IMG/VR virus record: IMGVR_UViG_3300025118_000147
Span: 1-23,955 of that record
DNA length: 23,955 bases
From: a virus
Direction: 5' to 3' (one strand)
Shown here: positions 15,293 to 23,883 of the stretch, one piece after another
Numbering within the stretch: position 1 is the first letter of the stretch
Layout: every line of letters starts with the position of its first letter
The notes under the pieces: generated by a model
Seen by the model: only the letters and a program-made list of their open reading frames with translations
Databases searched by the model: none
What the model was told of the DNA's origin: nothing
Translations under genes and position numbers: made by a program

Positions 15293-17980
15293 TTATGCTC
15301 TATCTATTATATTTTGCAGACGGGGATCTGGTTTTTCATTTAACTTATCCCATTTTTGGCGGATCCTTTCTTTCCTTGCTGCGTCTAAGTCTGCTAGGCC
15401 ATCAACATAAGGATACCAATCTAGGTTTCCGTCAGCACCATACTTTGCCCTATTAAAATCTGGATCGTCAAGTAAACTAGGTACAAAATTTGGATCTTGA
15501 AGAGCCATATAATAACTCTCAACTAATTGATTTATACCAGCAGTTTTGAAATCTGACAGAGATTCAATACCAAATTGAGATATCCAGAATGCAAAAGCGT
15601 CGTTGAGATTTTCTTTTGCTCCAAAGGCTTCTGCTGCATCAGCAAACTCCTCTGCAACTAGATCTGCAGCTCCAGTAGCTGAACCACTTGCCTTTTGAAT
15701 TTCTGCTGTACATAAATTTCGATCATAAAGACCGTCATCATTACCACATATCTGATTCAATAAACCTTGTGATAGATTTTTAGATATATGACCACCTAAT
15801 GCTTCTTCGTCTTCTTTAGCTAATGGAGATAATCCCCAAGCTTTTCGTCTAGAATTGATAACTTGACTTAGAGGTAATTTACTAGATTTCTGAGCTGTCA
15901 CTAAATATTCTAAAGGTTTATTTATATCCATATTCTCTAGAATTTCTTTAGTTTCAGGTTGATCGGGTGTTACGTTTAATTGAATTGCTGGAACTGTTTC
16001 GTTATTTGAATTAATTTTTGTTGCTGATAAAGCATCTCTTCTACTACCTTTACCTGATTTTATAAATCTATCAAGTTTATTCCTCATTGCAGCATTGAAA
16101 TCTATTTTATCTACAGGAGGAACTTGTAAAGCATCTGTTAACGATTTATTAATAAGCTTGCCAGTTGTACCATTTAATGAATACATATTACTTGCTCCTT
16201 GACCAAGAGCATCTACTGCCTTTTTGGAGTTTTTAAAAGCTTCATCTCCACCATTTAATAAGTAATGATCTCTAGTTGCAGACATAGCTTCTGCTGCTGA
16301 CAATCCTTTCTCTCTCATCTGTTCATTAAAATAATCTTTTAAAGATTGTTGGATAATCATTACATGTCCGGGATCTACATCCTCGCCATATGATGTGCCA
16401 AATTGTCCTTTTATTACTGCTTTAGGAAGGTTTTCAACAGCCTTTAGCATATCTTTATAATTGTCATCTTTATCTAATTTTGCTTCTCTAGCTAGTTGCT
16501 CTTTAATCCATGTACGCCTAAGAGCCGCAGGAGATATTTCTGCTGCTCTATCAGATAGCCTACCTCCAGTCTTTGGATCAGCAAGCCAAGCTTTCCAATT
16601 TTCAATTTCTACATCTACTAGTGCAGGAGGTGTTTCGTGTATATCTAGGGCTTCATTTATTTTTTCATAATTTGCCCATTCTGCATACCCAAACTTCTTT
16701 TGTAAGATTTTAACTTTTTCTAATACTTGTTTTCTAGTTAAATCGTAATCTCCATCACCATCTTTATCTTCAAGAATTTCTTCATATAGTGCTTCCGATT
16801 CGTATGGAAACTCTCTTTCTAACTCACTCGTTGCAATATCACTTAACCTCCCTTCAGCATCATCAGCATATTTAAGCATTGAACCTAGTACGCCTTTCTC
16901 AGGATCATAACCATACTTTGTAGGCCATCTAGATCCATATGTTTCAGCATAACCTACTATTTTCCCATTCTCTTTAATTGGAACTAATGTACCTGCTGCA
17001 TTTTGGGTTTTCTGTCTTGTACCGGGTATTTCTTGATTTGAAATATCTACTATATTATTAAACTTTAGATGTCCTGAATCAAGTCCTGCCTTGAGAAACG
17101 TTTCCTGCAATTCCGTAATTTGTTTATAACTTCTCTTAGCACTTTTATCTGTTACACCAATCGTGATAGCATTTACGACCTTTTGAAAGTTCTCTCCAGT
17201 AGGATTTGCGATGTAAGCTTGTTGCGTTATTGCTTCTCGTTCCCTTGATTGTTGTATTGCTGCTTGAACTCTATACTTCGAGAATAAACCTCCCTCACCA
17301 GATTCTGCTTCATCTAGTGCTGCAAAGAATCCAGACCCACCTTGATCTGTTGGTAAGGCTAAATAACCATTACCATAATCATTATTTATATTATTATCTT
17401 CTAAGAATTTCCTAGATAAATAATGATGAGCTAGCATTTTATCTTCTACAGTTGTTGCTGTATTAAGAATAAATGGAGTTCCATTTTCTCTAAATAGTTC
17501 TGTCTCATCAGTTAACATACCATGCTCTATGGTAGGTGCAAACTTATTAGCTATTCTAGTAGTCTCAAGTTGGGCTATAGTATCTAAATAAGCTGGATGT
17601 CTTTTAGCTCCTTTATCTATAAGATCTTGTGGGACTCCTTCCTCTTGAGCTGTCTTTAAATTTTGATGATATATACCAGAAGAAATATTAGATGCTTTTA
17701 GTACAGCTTCAGTTTTCTTTGCATCATCTGAACCAAGATATCCTTGATATTTATTTCTATACCAATCATACATAGCCTCAGATGTATTCTTCTTGATCCT
17801 ATGCTGTTCAAGTTTCATCAAACCTTTCATTGCAAGATCAGATCCAAGGTTAGCAAACGTAGCTAGTTTCTTTTCCTGCCTTTGCTCCATATCAGCAATG
17901 TCATTGTTAATATTCTTTCGTTGTGCAGAAAATCTCCAATTAGCATTCCTTGCTTCATTAGTGTGTAGTTGTGTTACCAT
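15293..17980 (-). CDS. Internal virion protein, T7 gp15-like, 895 aa
   Basis: In T7, gp15 is a core protein that is ejected and lines the periplasmic part of the DNA channel. Here the gene occupies the same place between gp14- and gp16-like genes; T7 gp15 is 747 aa. The N-terminus (residues 1-75) is a charged helical stretch. The rest is mostly helical, polar and without membrane spans. Residues 405-414 (DKDGDGDYDL) form an Asp-x-Asp-x-Asp-Gly loop like those that bind calcium, though the twelfth loop position is not Glu. There are only two cysteines (CGNDDGLYDRNLC, near residues 743-755). The ATG lies two bases after the gp14-like stop. The family call rests on order, size and composition. 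Confidence 0.83.
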   Translation of the reverse strand: MVTQLHTNEARNANWRFSAQRKNINNDIADMEQRQEKKLATFANLGSDLAMKGLMKLEQHRIKKNTSEAMYDWYRNKYQGYLGSDDAKKTEAVLKASNISSGIYHQNLKTAQEEGVPQDLIDKGAKRHPAYLDTIAQLETTRIANKFAPTIEHGMLTDETELFRENGTPFILNTATTVEDKMLAHHYLSRKFLEDNNINNDYGNGYLALPTDQGGSGFFAALDEAESGEGGLFSKYRVQAAIQQSREREAITQQAYIANPTGENFQKVVNAITIGVTDKSAKRSYKQITELQETFLKAGLDSGHLKFNNIVDISNQEIPGTRQKTQNAAGTLVPIKENGKIVGYAETYGSRWPTKYGYDPEKGVLGSMLKYADDAEGRLSDIATSELEREFPYESEALYEEILEDKDGDGDYDLTRKQVLEKVKILQKKFGYAEWANYEKINEALDIHETPPALVDVEIENWKAWLADPKTGGRLSDRAAEISPAALRRTWIKEQLAREAKLDKDDNYKDMLKAVENLPKAVIKGQFGTSYGEDVDPGHVMIIQQSLKDYFNEQMREKGLSAAEAMSATRDHYLLNGGDEAFKNSKKAVDALGQGASNMYSLNGTTGKLINKSLTDALQVPPVDKIDFNAAMRNKLDRFIKSGKGSRRDALSATKINSNNETVPAIQLNVTPDQPETKEILENMDINKPLEYLVTAQKSSKLPLSQVINSRRKAWGLSPLAKEDEEALGGHISKNLSQGLLNQICGNDDGLYDRNLCTAEIQKASGSATGAADLVAEEFADAAEAFGAKENLNDAFAFWISQFGIESLSDFKTAGINQLVESYYMALQDPNFVPSLLDDPDFNRAKYGADGNLDWYPYVDGLADLDAARKERIRQKWDKLNEKPDPRLQNIIDRA

Positions 17981-17982
17981 AA

Positions 17983-18957
17983 TTAGAAAAAGTTAAATCC
18001 TAGTCCTTGACCTAAAATACCGGGGTTGAGAAATCTATTTTGATCAGAGCCGTATCGATAAAGAAAATCTCCGAAACGTGAATCGCCTCCATAACCCATA
18101 CCTGGTATTATACCACCCATAGCAGCACCTCGATTTGGCATTGGTCCTAATAGACTCATCTTGTTCATATTTGAACCTCCAGCGAAACCATAACTAGGAA
18201 ATGGTAATGTAGATCCAGAAGCATTCCAATCAAATATATTTTTAACGGAACTTTGTTTATTTCTATCAAGTAGCCAGCTTTTGCCTTTACCTAATATTTT
18301 ACCTGCATTAGCCATAAGTAAAGAACTACCTACACCAAGAGCTATTCGACCTAATAATGAACCAGTACCTGCTTCCTTCTCTAAGGTTGGAGCTAATGGT
18401 GTTGGTCCTCTTTGTGGTGCTATCCGTACTGCATCCCACTTCTCTCGGTATCCTGATTTATATTGGTCAAGTGCTATTTCTTTATTAATCTGTGCTTTAT
18501 TTTTATTTAATATTACATTAGCTACTGACTGGGTTAAAGCCATACCTGCTTCTCTAACAGGTGCATCAGCAAGTCTTTGTGCTGTAACACCTGTTTGTTC
18601 TCCTGCATATTCATTTCTATATCGTTTAGTTAAGATCTCTAAAGCATCAAATGCATGTTTAGCATAGACACCTTCCATCTCAATATCTTGTTGATTCCAA
18701 CTTTGAGAAGTTTGTTGGAATAAACTATCAATAGATACTTCAGCAGAAGATACACGATCTTTCCATGCAGTATCTTGCATCATTTGATCGACTATATAAG
18801 CATCATTATCTGCTTGAAAGTTAGCTAGTTTAGCTCTATTTCGAGCACTAATACCTCTGTTCTCCGAACCATGTTGGAAGACGCTATTTGCAGCACTTAT
18901 TCCCATCATGACTTTCGAAGTTGTAGACATAGCACCTATAGCTTTAGCTGCTGTCAT
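17983..18957 (-). CDS. Internal virion protein, T7 gp14-like, 324 aa
   Basis: T7 gp14 (196 aa) is the smallest ejected core protein and is thought to form the outer-membrane part of the DNA channel. This protein has an Ala/Met-rich N-terminus (MTAAKAIGAMSTTSKVMMG), a charged helical middle (about 40-190), a hydrophobic Gly/Leu stretch (LLGRIALGVGSSLLMANAG) and a Gly/Met/Pro-rich C-terminus (GGIIPGMGYGGD). I chose the ATG at 18955-18957 rather than a TTG ten codons upstream because AGGAG immediately precedes the ATG and the overlap with the gp13-like gene falls to 14 bases. Spacing of that AGGAG is short (two bases), so the start is not certain. With this start the protein has no cysteine. Confidence 0.83.
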   Translation of the reverse strand: MTAAKAIGAMSTTSKVMMGISAANSVFQHGSENRGISARNRAKLANFQADNDAYIVDQMMQDTAWKDRVSSAEVSIDSLFQQTSQSWNQQDIEMEGVYAKHAFDALEILTKRYRNEYAGEQTGVTAQRLADAPVREAGMALTQSVANVILNKNKAQINKEIALDQYKSGYREKWDAVRIAPQRGPTPLAPTLEKEAGTGSLLGRIALGVGSSLLMANAGKILGKGKSWLLDRNKQSSVKNIFDWNASGSTLPFPSYGFAGGSNMNKMSLLGPMPNRGAAMGGIIPGMGYGGDSRFGDFLYRYGSDQNRFLNPGILGQGLGFNFF

Positions 18958-19408
18958 TACTCCTAGAACGCACACGGCAAAATTCAATAAAGGTCAGTTG
19001 GTTAGGACCATATTTAAATTCTCTTAAGAACTTAAATCCTAAAAATTTCAGAAGTTTGAGATGAGCAGTGTTACGCTTATCTACAATATTCCAAAGTAGT
19101 TTTTCTTTTCTGTTATCCACAAAACGCTTGATATCTCTAGCAAGTGCTAATGGATGTTCTTCTATACGAGGTGTACTAAGTAACCATATTTGGCCATCTT
19201 CACTGACTCCTCCAATAGCGGCAGTTTTGCCGTCTGGTGTTTGTACAACAACAGAGTCACCTTGCATTGCAGATATAGGTATATGGAAACGTGGAAATAA
19301 CCCATGTCCTTCACATACTTCTTTATAATCTGCAGGTGTTAAATTAGAGGCCGCCTCAACAGCAGCCTCCATCGTGATTGGATGTATATATTTACAAGGG
19401 TTAGACAC
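18944..19408 (-). CDS. T7 gp13-like protein with a GNAT-like fold, 154 aa
   Basis: T7 gp13 is a minor protein needed for virion assembly, and its family is related in fold to GNAT acetyltransferases. The sequence starts with a strand and helix (YIHPITMEAAVEAASNLTPA, then DYKEVCEG), has a central AIGGVSEDGQIWLLST pair of strands, and ends with the GNAT-like NTAHLKLLKFLGFKFL segment. The usual acetyl-CoA loop (R/Q-x-x-G-x-G/A) is not evident, so catalysis is doubtful. The start is GTG at 19406-19408, overlapping the end of the gp12-like gene by eight bases. An ATG twelve codons in would remove the first strand. It lies between gp12- and gp14-like genes, as in T7. Confidence 0.82.
   Translation of the reverse strand: MSNPCKYIHPITMEAAVEAASNLTPADYKEVCEGHGLFPRFHIPISAMQGDSVVVQTPDGKTAAIGGVSEDGQIWLLSTPRIEEHPLALARDIKRFVDNRKEKLLWNIVDKRNTAHLKLLKFLGFKFLREFKYGPNQLTFIEFCRVRSRSNDSS
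18960..18964 (-). promoter_or_regulatory. AGGAG ribosome-binding site before the gp14-like start
   Basis: AGGAG on the minus strand is followed by TA and then the ATG at 18955-18957. The spacing is short but the match is strong. It favours this ATG over the in-frame TTG further upstream. Confidence 0.5.
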
Positions 19409-22400
19409 GTTTGTAAAGTTTATTTGAATAATCTCCTTCCCATGTTACAGAATGTAATATAGCTGGAGATGGGTGTGTTGATTTAAGATGTATACTTAAG
19501 TTAGTATTTCTATCATATACAGGTACAGTATGAATATAATCATCTGCTATTCCTATTGTACTAGCAAGATAACTATCCCATTCAAGTGATTCAAATGTTT
19601 GGGTATAAGGATCTCTACCTCTTCGTACTAATGTAGTATCAATCAGACCAACTGATCCAAAAGATAGATTTATTCTATGGATCACTAATGAACCACGAGT
19701 TTCTGATTTAACTTTATCATCTTTAGCTTCTTGAATGTATATAGTAGGAAGCTCTACTTCCATTTCATACTCATAACCAATTATGACATCAGTATTAACT
19801 GTTGATACTGTGCCATCAGTAGCTGTTTTAGGTGCTGTTTTCCAGTTACCATCTAAGGTTACCACCTTATTAGGATGTGATCCAGTTATAGATTCAGAGG
19901 GTACAGTTTTACCTATATTATCGCAGTCTGTATTACAATATGCTTTCAATGTATTTCCACTATAATAGCCCGCACCTAATGTAAAGGTTGTTTTATCAGT
20001 AGCAGTTACATAAGTTAAATCAGCTGACGCTATAGTTTTTTTAGTATCTAAATGAATTAAGTATTCAGATGGTGCTGTACCTACTAATAAAGTATCTGTT
20101 TCTTTCTTCACATCTAGTGCTTCTAAAGTATAATCACTTCCATTTTTAATAACAGCATAATATGTATCATCAAACATTGTATGATATGTTACAGTACCCG
20201 GAAGTACCCACCTAAACCAAGCTGATTGAATTCTTGTGTCTCCTTGAGTATAGAATTTATACCCCCATATTTCACTATTATCTATTGTACCAAATAGAAC
20301 CATTGAGTTTTCAGTAGATTCAGCTATTAAAGTACAATCTTCTGGGAATAGTTTAGATATTATTTTACTTTGTTCTAAGACTATTGGATCTCCAGATCTT
20401 TGGATACCTGCTATTTCATGGAATCTAGTACGTTTAGCAGTACTATTTAACCAACCTGCTGTAACACCTAATGAGAAAGGAACTGTTCTTTCATCAAAAG
20501 CATAGTTAGAAATGAACTGTATCCTAGCTGTCTCAGGGGTCATCTGAGCTTCGTCAGTAGATAGTAAGAATTGCTGAGAAGCACTGAATATAAGTAACCC
20601 AGCGTTAACTTCTATAGCATCAAATAAATCCGTAGGGTATAGAGAACTTGATTGTAGATCAATTGGATCAGCATTAGCTATAGTAAAAGCAGTCTTAGCC
20701 CAGAAATTATAGAAGTCATTTGTCCTTGATAATATAACATTCTCTTCTGCTAGTAGTCCTATTCTATTTCTATAGAAGAATATTTTATTTACTTTCTTAC
20801 CGACAAAGGAAGGTTTAGGGTTAGTGACATCATCACCTACATCTCTTTCAGACCAATTAGGGTAATCAAATCTGTATGCACCTGTTGTACTTAGATCTGT
20901 TGCTGTTCCATTTATGTCCTCATACTCTGTAAAAGTTTGAGCATTATTTCCAGTACCAGTTAAATTGATAGCAGTACCAGCAGTTGCATTTGCTAGGTTT
21001 GTAGCAAGCTTGATAGTATCAGCATCAACTTTAATACAATAATAAGCAGTGTTATTTGTTAATCCTGCAAGGGTTGTTCCTGAACCATTACTATAATATA
21101 CTGGGGTTCCTGTAGCTTTACCATGAGCTGTGATAGTTATAGTTTCAGCAGATGTATCTACTGCAGATGTAGCAACTGTATGTGTTACATTAAGGAGTCC
21201 TACTCTAACAAGTTTCAAAGGCATAGTATCCTTATCAAACTTAATCTCTAAATTAGGAGCTGCACATTCTTCCCATACACCTGTACCAAAACGGTTTGGG
21301 ATATAAGAAAGTGTTGCACCTGCATTGATTGTACCAGATGCTGAGTCGGTTAATGTAAAAGTATCAGCATCTACTCTAGTAATATCATACCAACCGTCTG
21401 TAGCTCCTCCAGATGTAAAATCTGCAATGATAGTATCGCCAGTAGATAGACCATGGGCAGTAGAAGTTACAGTTACAGTAGCACTTGATCGAGCATATGT
21501 GGCTGCTGTAGTTTCATCTCCTATATTGTTTACATTAAACTTAAGAAAATAATCGTCTTGATCTTCACCACTATTTACAACTTGAACAACATATCCATTT
21601 CTACAAGTTTTAGGTAGTTCAGTTGCATCATTAGCTTGAGATGTAATAATCTCCATCAATTGATCTTCTGAAGTTGTTATATTAAAAGGTGTTGATCTCC
21701 GTAAATGTAATCCATTACCTGTTACTGTTGCAGTTATACCATGACCACTGACAGCTTCAAAGGCACTCCTCAAACCAGCTAGAATACTTTCCGCTGAAAC
21801 ATTTTCTGCATTATTTGAAGAGGTTGCTTCTGGTCTTATTAAAGCAATGTTAGCTCTAGTTTTTATTTCTACATGAGATTTTATTTTAACAGTAGTTGTT
21901 AAACCTTTCTCTGATACATAACTGTGTGTGTCTCCAGTAACCCAACCTTCTCCTCCAAACTGAAGAGTAGCAAAAGGTTGATAAGAATCATCATAAGCAG
22001 TAGAGGTAGAACTACTTCCTTCAGGAACACCAACACAGCGTGTATCCATCTCATATCTAAGATTAGATTTACCACGTGTTATAGTTACATTACCTGATGT
22101 AGTACCTGATGCTGCGTCTGTAACAGTAAATCTATTTTCATCTAATCTTGATGCTATAGTATATGTATTATCAGTACCTGCTCCAGTTGTAAAATCTAAG
22201 GTAACTTTTTCCCCAGCATCCCAACCGTGGTCAGTTTTAGTAACTGTTACTGTAGTACCTGTTCTCGCATAAGTACCTGTATCTGTAGCTGAAGGTGGTG
22301 ATGTTGAATATACTGCTGGACCTTGTTTAGTAGATTCATGTACTACAGTAGATCTACCCATACCAGCACAGTGTCCATCTCCGGGGCTATGTCCACTTGT

Positions 22401-22976
22401 TGCATCATCAGCTTCTATTGATGTTGCTCTATTATAACTAACAGTACTGTGATCTGTAGGATCAAAGACATCTAGAGAATATTGTTTACCATATGCTATA
22501 GTCTTTAAATTTACATATGCTTCATATTCAGCAACTGGGGATTTGTTTGCTGAATCAGTTAACATAGCAACAGTCTTTGTTCTATTAGTAAACAAAGTTG
22601 TTTGGTTAACTGTAAGAGGTTGAATATCTTCTGAGTTAGTATGGGCTAAATAACTGGCAAGATTAGTACCGGGAACTAAAGCATAATCAACTGGTATTTC
22701 TACACCATCACTACATCTCCATATTTTTACAGCGCCATTTGTAGCTACTTGTCCTATATAATGTTCATCCTCTTCTCTATAAATAGGGAACCATTTACCA
22801 GTTGCTACAGGAGTAATCGCTTTCACTAAATCACTGCCGGGTCTTTTTATAAGTCCTCTAGTAATATCAGGTATCCCATTTTTTAAATCAACTACTTGGC
22901 CGGGTGCTTTTAGTTCATCTGGTAGTTCAGATATACCTAATTTATAATTTGGGATTTGTTGTGTTACACTTGCCAT
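19401..22976 (-). CDS. Tail tubular protein B / nozzle (T7 gp12-like), 1191 aa, with inserted beta domains
   Basis: In T7, gp12 (794 aa) forms the nozzle at the tail end. The N-terminal PNYKLGISELPDELKAPGQV, then NGIPDITRGLIKRPG, and the central KIFFYRNRIGLLAEENVILS and NDFYNFWAKTAF segments (residues 730-764) are typical of the family, as is a propeller-like remainder. The protein is about 400 residues longer than in T7. The extra length lies around residues 235-690 and includes two related units (235-301 and 493-559) starting TYAR-x-x-x-TVTVT and ending FT(V/L)TD(A/S)ASGT, plus a similar third unit (600-685). The ATG overlaps the gp11-like stop (TAATG). The inserts probably decorate the nozzle and may contact the host; that is inference. 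Confidence 0.93.
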   Translation of the reverse strand: MASVTQQIPNYKLGISELPDELKAPGQVVDLKNGIPDITRGLIKRPGSDLVKAITPVATGKWFPIYREEDEHYIGQVATNGAVKIWRCSDGVEIPVDYALVPGTNLASYLAHTNSEDIQPLTVNQTTLFTNRTKTVAMLTDSANKSPVAEYEAYVNLKTIAYGKQYSLDVFDPTDHSTVSYNRATSIEADDATSGHSPGDGHCAGMGRSTVVHESTKQGPAVYSTSPPSATDTGTYARTGTTVTVTKTDHGWDAGEKVTLDFTTGAGTDNTYTIASRLDENRFTVTDAASGTTSGNVTITRGKSNLRYEMDTRCVGVPEGSSSTSTAYDDSYQPFATLQFGGEGWVTGDTHSYVSEKGLTTTVKIKSHVEIKTRANIALIRPEATSSNNAENVSAESILAGLRSAFEAVSGHGITATVTGNGLHLRRSTPFNITTSEDQLMEIITSQANDATELPKTCRNGYVVQVVNSGEDQDDYFLKFNVNNIGDETTAATYARSSATVTVTSTAHGLSTGDTIIADFTSGGATDGWYDITRVDADTFTLTDSASGTINAGATLSYIPNRFGTGVWEECAAPNLEIKFDKDTMPLKLVRVGLLNVTHTVATSAVDTSAETITITAHGKATGTPVYYSNGSGTTLAGLTNNTAYYCIKVDADTIKLATNLANATAGTAINLTGTGNNAQTFTEYEDINGTATDLSTTGAYRFDYPNWSERDVGDDVTNPKPSFVGKKVNKIFFYRNRIGLLAEENVILSRTNDFYNFWAKTAFTIANADPIDLQSSSLYPTDLFDAIEVNAGLLIFSASQQFLLSTDEAQMTPETARIQFISNYAFDERTVPFSLGVTAGWLNSTAKRTRFHEIAGIQRSGDPIVLEQSKIISKLFPEDCTLIAESTENSMVLFGTIDNSEIWGYKFYTQGDTRIQSAWFRWVLPGTVTYHTMFDDTYYAVIKNGSDYTLEALDVKKETDTLLVGTAPSEYLIHLDTKKTIASADLTYVTATDKTTFTLGAGYYSGNTLKAYCNTDCDNIGKTVPSESITGSHPNKVVTLDGNWKTAPKTATDGTVSTVNTDVIIGYEYEMEVELPTIYIQEAKDDKVKSETRGSLVIHRINLSFGSVGLIDTTLVRRGRDPYTQTFESLEWDSYLASTIGIADDYIHTVPVYDRNTNLSIHLKSTHPSPAILHSVTWEGDYSNKLYKRV
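21300..21500 (-). repeat. Beta-rich insert domain, copy B, in the nozzle gene
   Basis: Residues 493-559 repeat the copy A pattern: TYARSSATVTVTSTAHGL, then SGGATDGWYDI, then DADTFTLTDSASGT. A looser third unit at residues 600-685 (20922-21179) has ETITITAHGKATGTPV and DADTIKLATN, with the same strand-turn order. Confidence 0.8.
22074..22274 (-). repeat. Beta-rich insert domain, copy A, in the nozzle gene
   Basis: Residues 235-301 share with copy B (21300-21500) the pattern TYAR, TVTVT, THG or DHG, a Gly turn, an FT-x-GA-like loop with Thr-Asp, then D-x-x-x-FT-x-TD-x-ASGT. Copies A and B are about 67 residues each and clearly related at protein level. Confidence 0.8.
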
Positions 22977-23614
22977 TAGCGTCTCAGTGCTGTATAAGGT
23001 TTGAATGATTGATAAGCTGATTCATCAGGCCATCCCATATAGTTATGGTCACCTTGATTACATTCATATTCTAAAGCTGCAGCTCTTGATTGCATTTCAA
23101 ATGTAGATAACATTTGTTGTAGTTGTGGATTAGCTACCAGCTGTACTGCTGCTCTACCTGCTGCTTTATAAATAATATATCTTTGAAAGGCAGAAGGTAT
23201 ATCTTCAAATTTTAATATTCGAACTACATTAAAATAGAAATATTCATCATCAGGATATTCGAATGTATGGTTTACTCTATCATATGCTCTCCATATTCCA
23301 TCTGAAGTATCTCTACGCCTTACAAAATCACGAGTACGATCCCAAGCATCTGTTGCATCAATGCGTATGACATCAGTTCCTATAGTGATTTTATTGTCAG
23401 TGTCTGTAAAATATTTCAAATGATATTCTAAATTAAATGTCCATCCTTCAGTTTGTACATCTTGATTAGATTCTTTAAGAAGATTAAAAATGAAAGCAAT
23501 CTCTGGGTTTGTATAATCTAAACTCGCTACAGGAGCTTGACCAATACTACCAAGAATCGCATTGACTGCGGATAGTTCTGTATCGATATCAACGGTTGTG
23601 GGAGTAGAAGTCAT
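22976..23614 (-). CDS. Tail tubular protein A (T7 gp11-like), 212 aa
   Basis: In T7, gp11 forms the dodecameric ring joining the portal to the gp12 nozzle and carries the fibres. The length (T7 gp11 is 196 aa) and the sequence fit well: LSAVNAILGSIGQAPVASLD near the N-terminus, NLLKESNQDVQTEGWTFN, a central DATDAWDRTRDFVRRRD segment, then FQRYIIYKAAGRAAVQLVAN. The N-terminal Asn-Ala-x-Leu-x-x-Ile-Gly pattern is the hallmark of this family. The start ATG lies after the terminator in an AT-rich leader without a Shine-Dalgarno. The stop overlaps the ATG of the gp12-like gene. Confidence 0.93.
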   Translation of the reverse strand: MTSTPTTVDIDTELSAVNAILGSIGQAPVASLDYTNPEIAFIFNLLKESNQDVQTEGWTFNLEYHLKYFTDTDNKITIGTDVIRIDATDAWDRTRDFVRRRDTSDGIWRAYDRVNHTFEYPDDEYFYFNVVRILKFEDIPSAFQRYIIYKAAGRAAVQLVANPQLQQMLSTFEMQSRAAALEYECNQGDHNYMGWPDESAYQSFKPYTALRR

Positions 23615-23634
23615 AAGTATAAATTTTTGTTAAT

Positions 23635-23665
23635 AAAAAAAAGGGAGGTAGTGATACCCCCCTTT
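23635..23665 (-). terminator. Intrinsic terminator between the 65-aa gene and tail tubular protein A
   Basis: Read on the minus strand, AAAGGGGGGTA and TACCTCCCTTT pair over eleven bases with one G-T wobble, around a TCAC loop. A run of eight T follows, counting the last stem bases. It lies eight bases past the stop of the 65-aa gene and about 20 bases before the gp11-like start. T7 has its main late terminator in the same place, just after gene 10. Transcription probably drops here so that the capsid region is made in excess over the tail genes. Confidence 0.9.
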
Positions 23666-23672
23666 ATTGTGT

Positions 23673-23870
23673 TTAAGTATACTGTGCTGTAACGACAGCG
23701 CAAGTGTCTAAGACACCCCCGCTACCTACAGAACTGTATGCTAAACGTAAGTTTTGTGTTGTGGAGGCAACCGCTGAAGGGGTGCCTGATTTACTTGTAT
23801 CTGAAGGAGAGATACGGGTCTCTGTACCTTGACAAGATCCGTACTCACCTACTGCGGTTGGTACTGCCAT
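23673..23870 (-). CDS. Small probable structural protein, 65 aa
   Basis: This is a 65-residue protein rich in Ser, Thr, Ala, Gly and Val, with two cysteines near the ends (EYGSCQG and LDTCAVV). The pattern suggests a small beta domain. There is no signal peptide or membrane segment. It lies 13 bases after a probable capsid-gene stop and directly before a strong terminator, so it belongs to the capsid transcription unit. A head decoration protein or a separately encoded counterpart of a minor capsid extension is plausible by position; I do not recognise the family. The spacer before its ATG has no Shine-Dalgarno and resembles the one before the gp16-like gene. Confidence 0.75.
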   Translation of the reverse strand: MAVPTAVGEYGSCQGTETRISPSDTSKSGTPSAVASTTQNLRLAYSSVGSGGVLDTCAVVTAQYT

Positions 23871-23883
23871 AATATTTAATTAG

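Noticed and set aside
18958-18987. TTG start for the gp14-like gene, adding ten residues
   Set aside because: The ATG at 18955-18957 has AGGAG directly upstream and gives a shorter overlap with the gp13-like gene.
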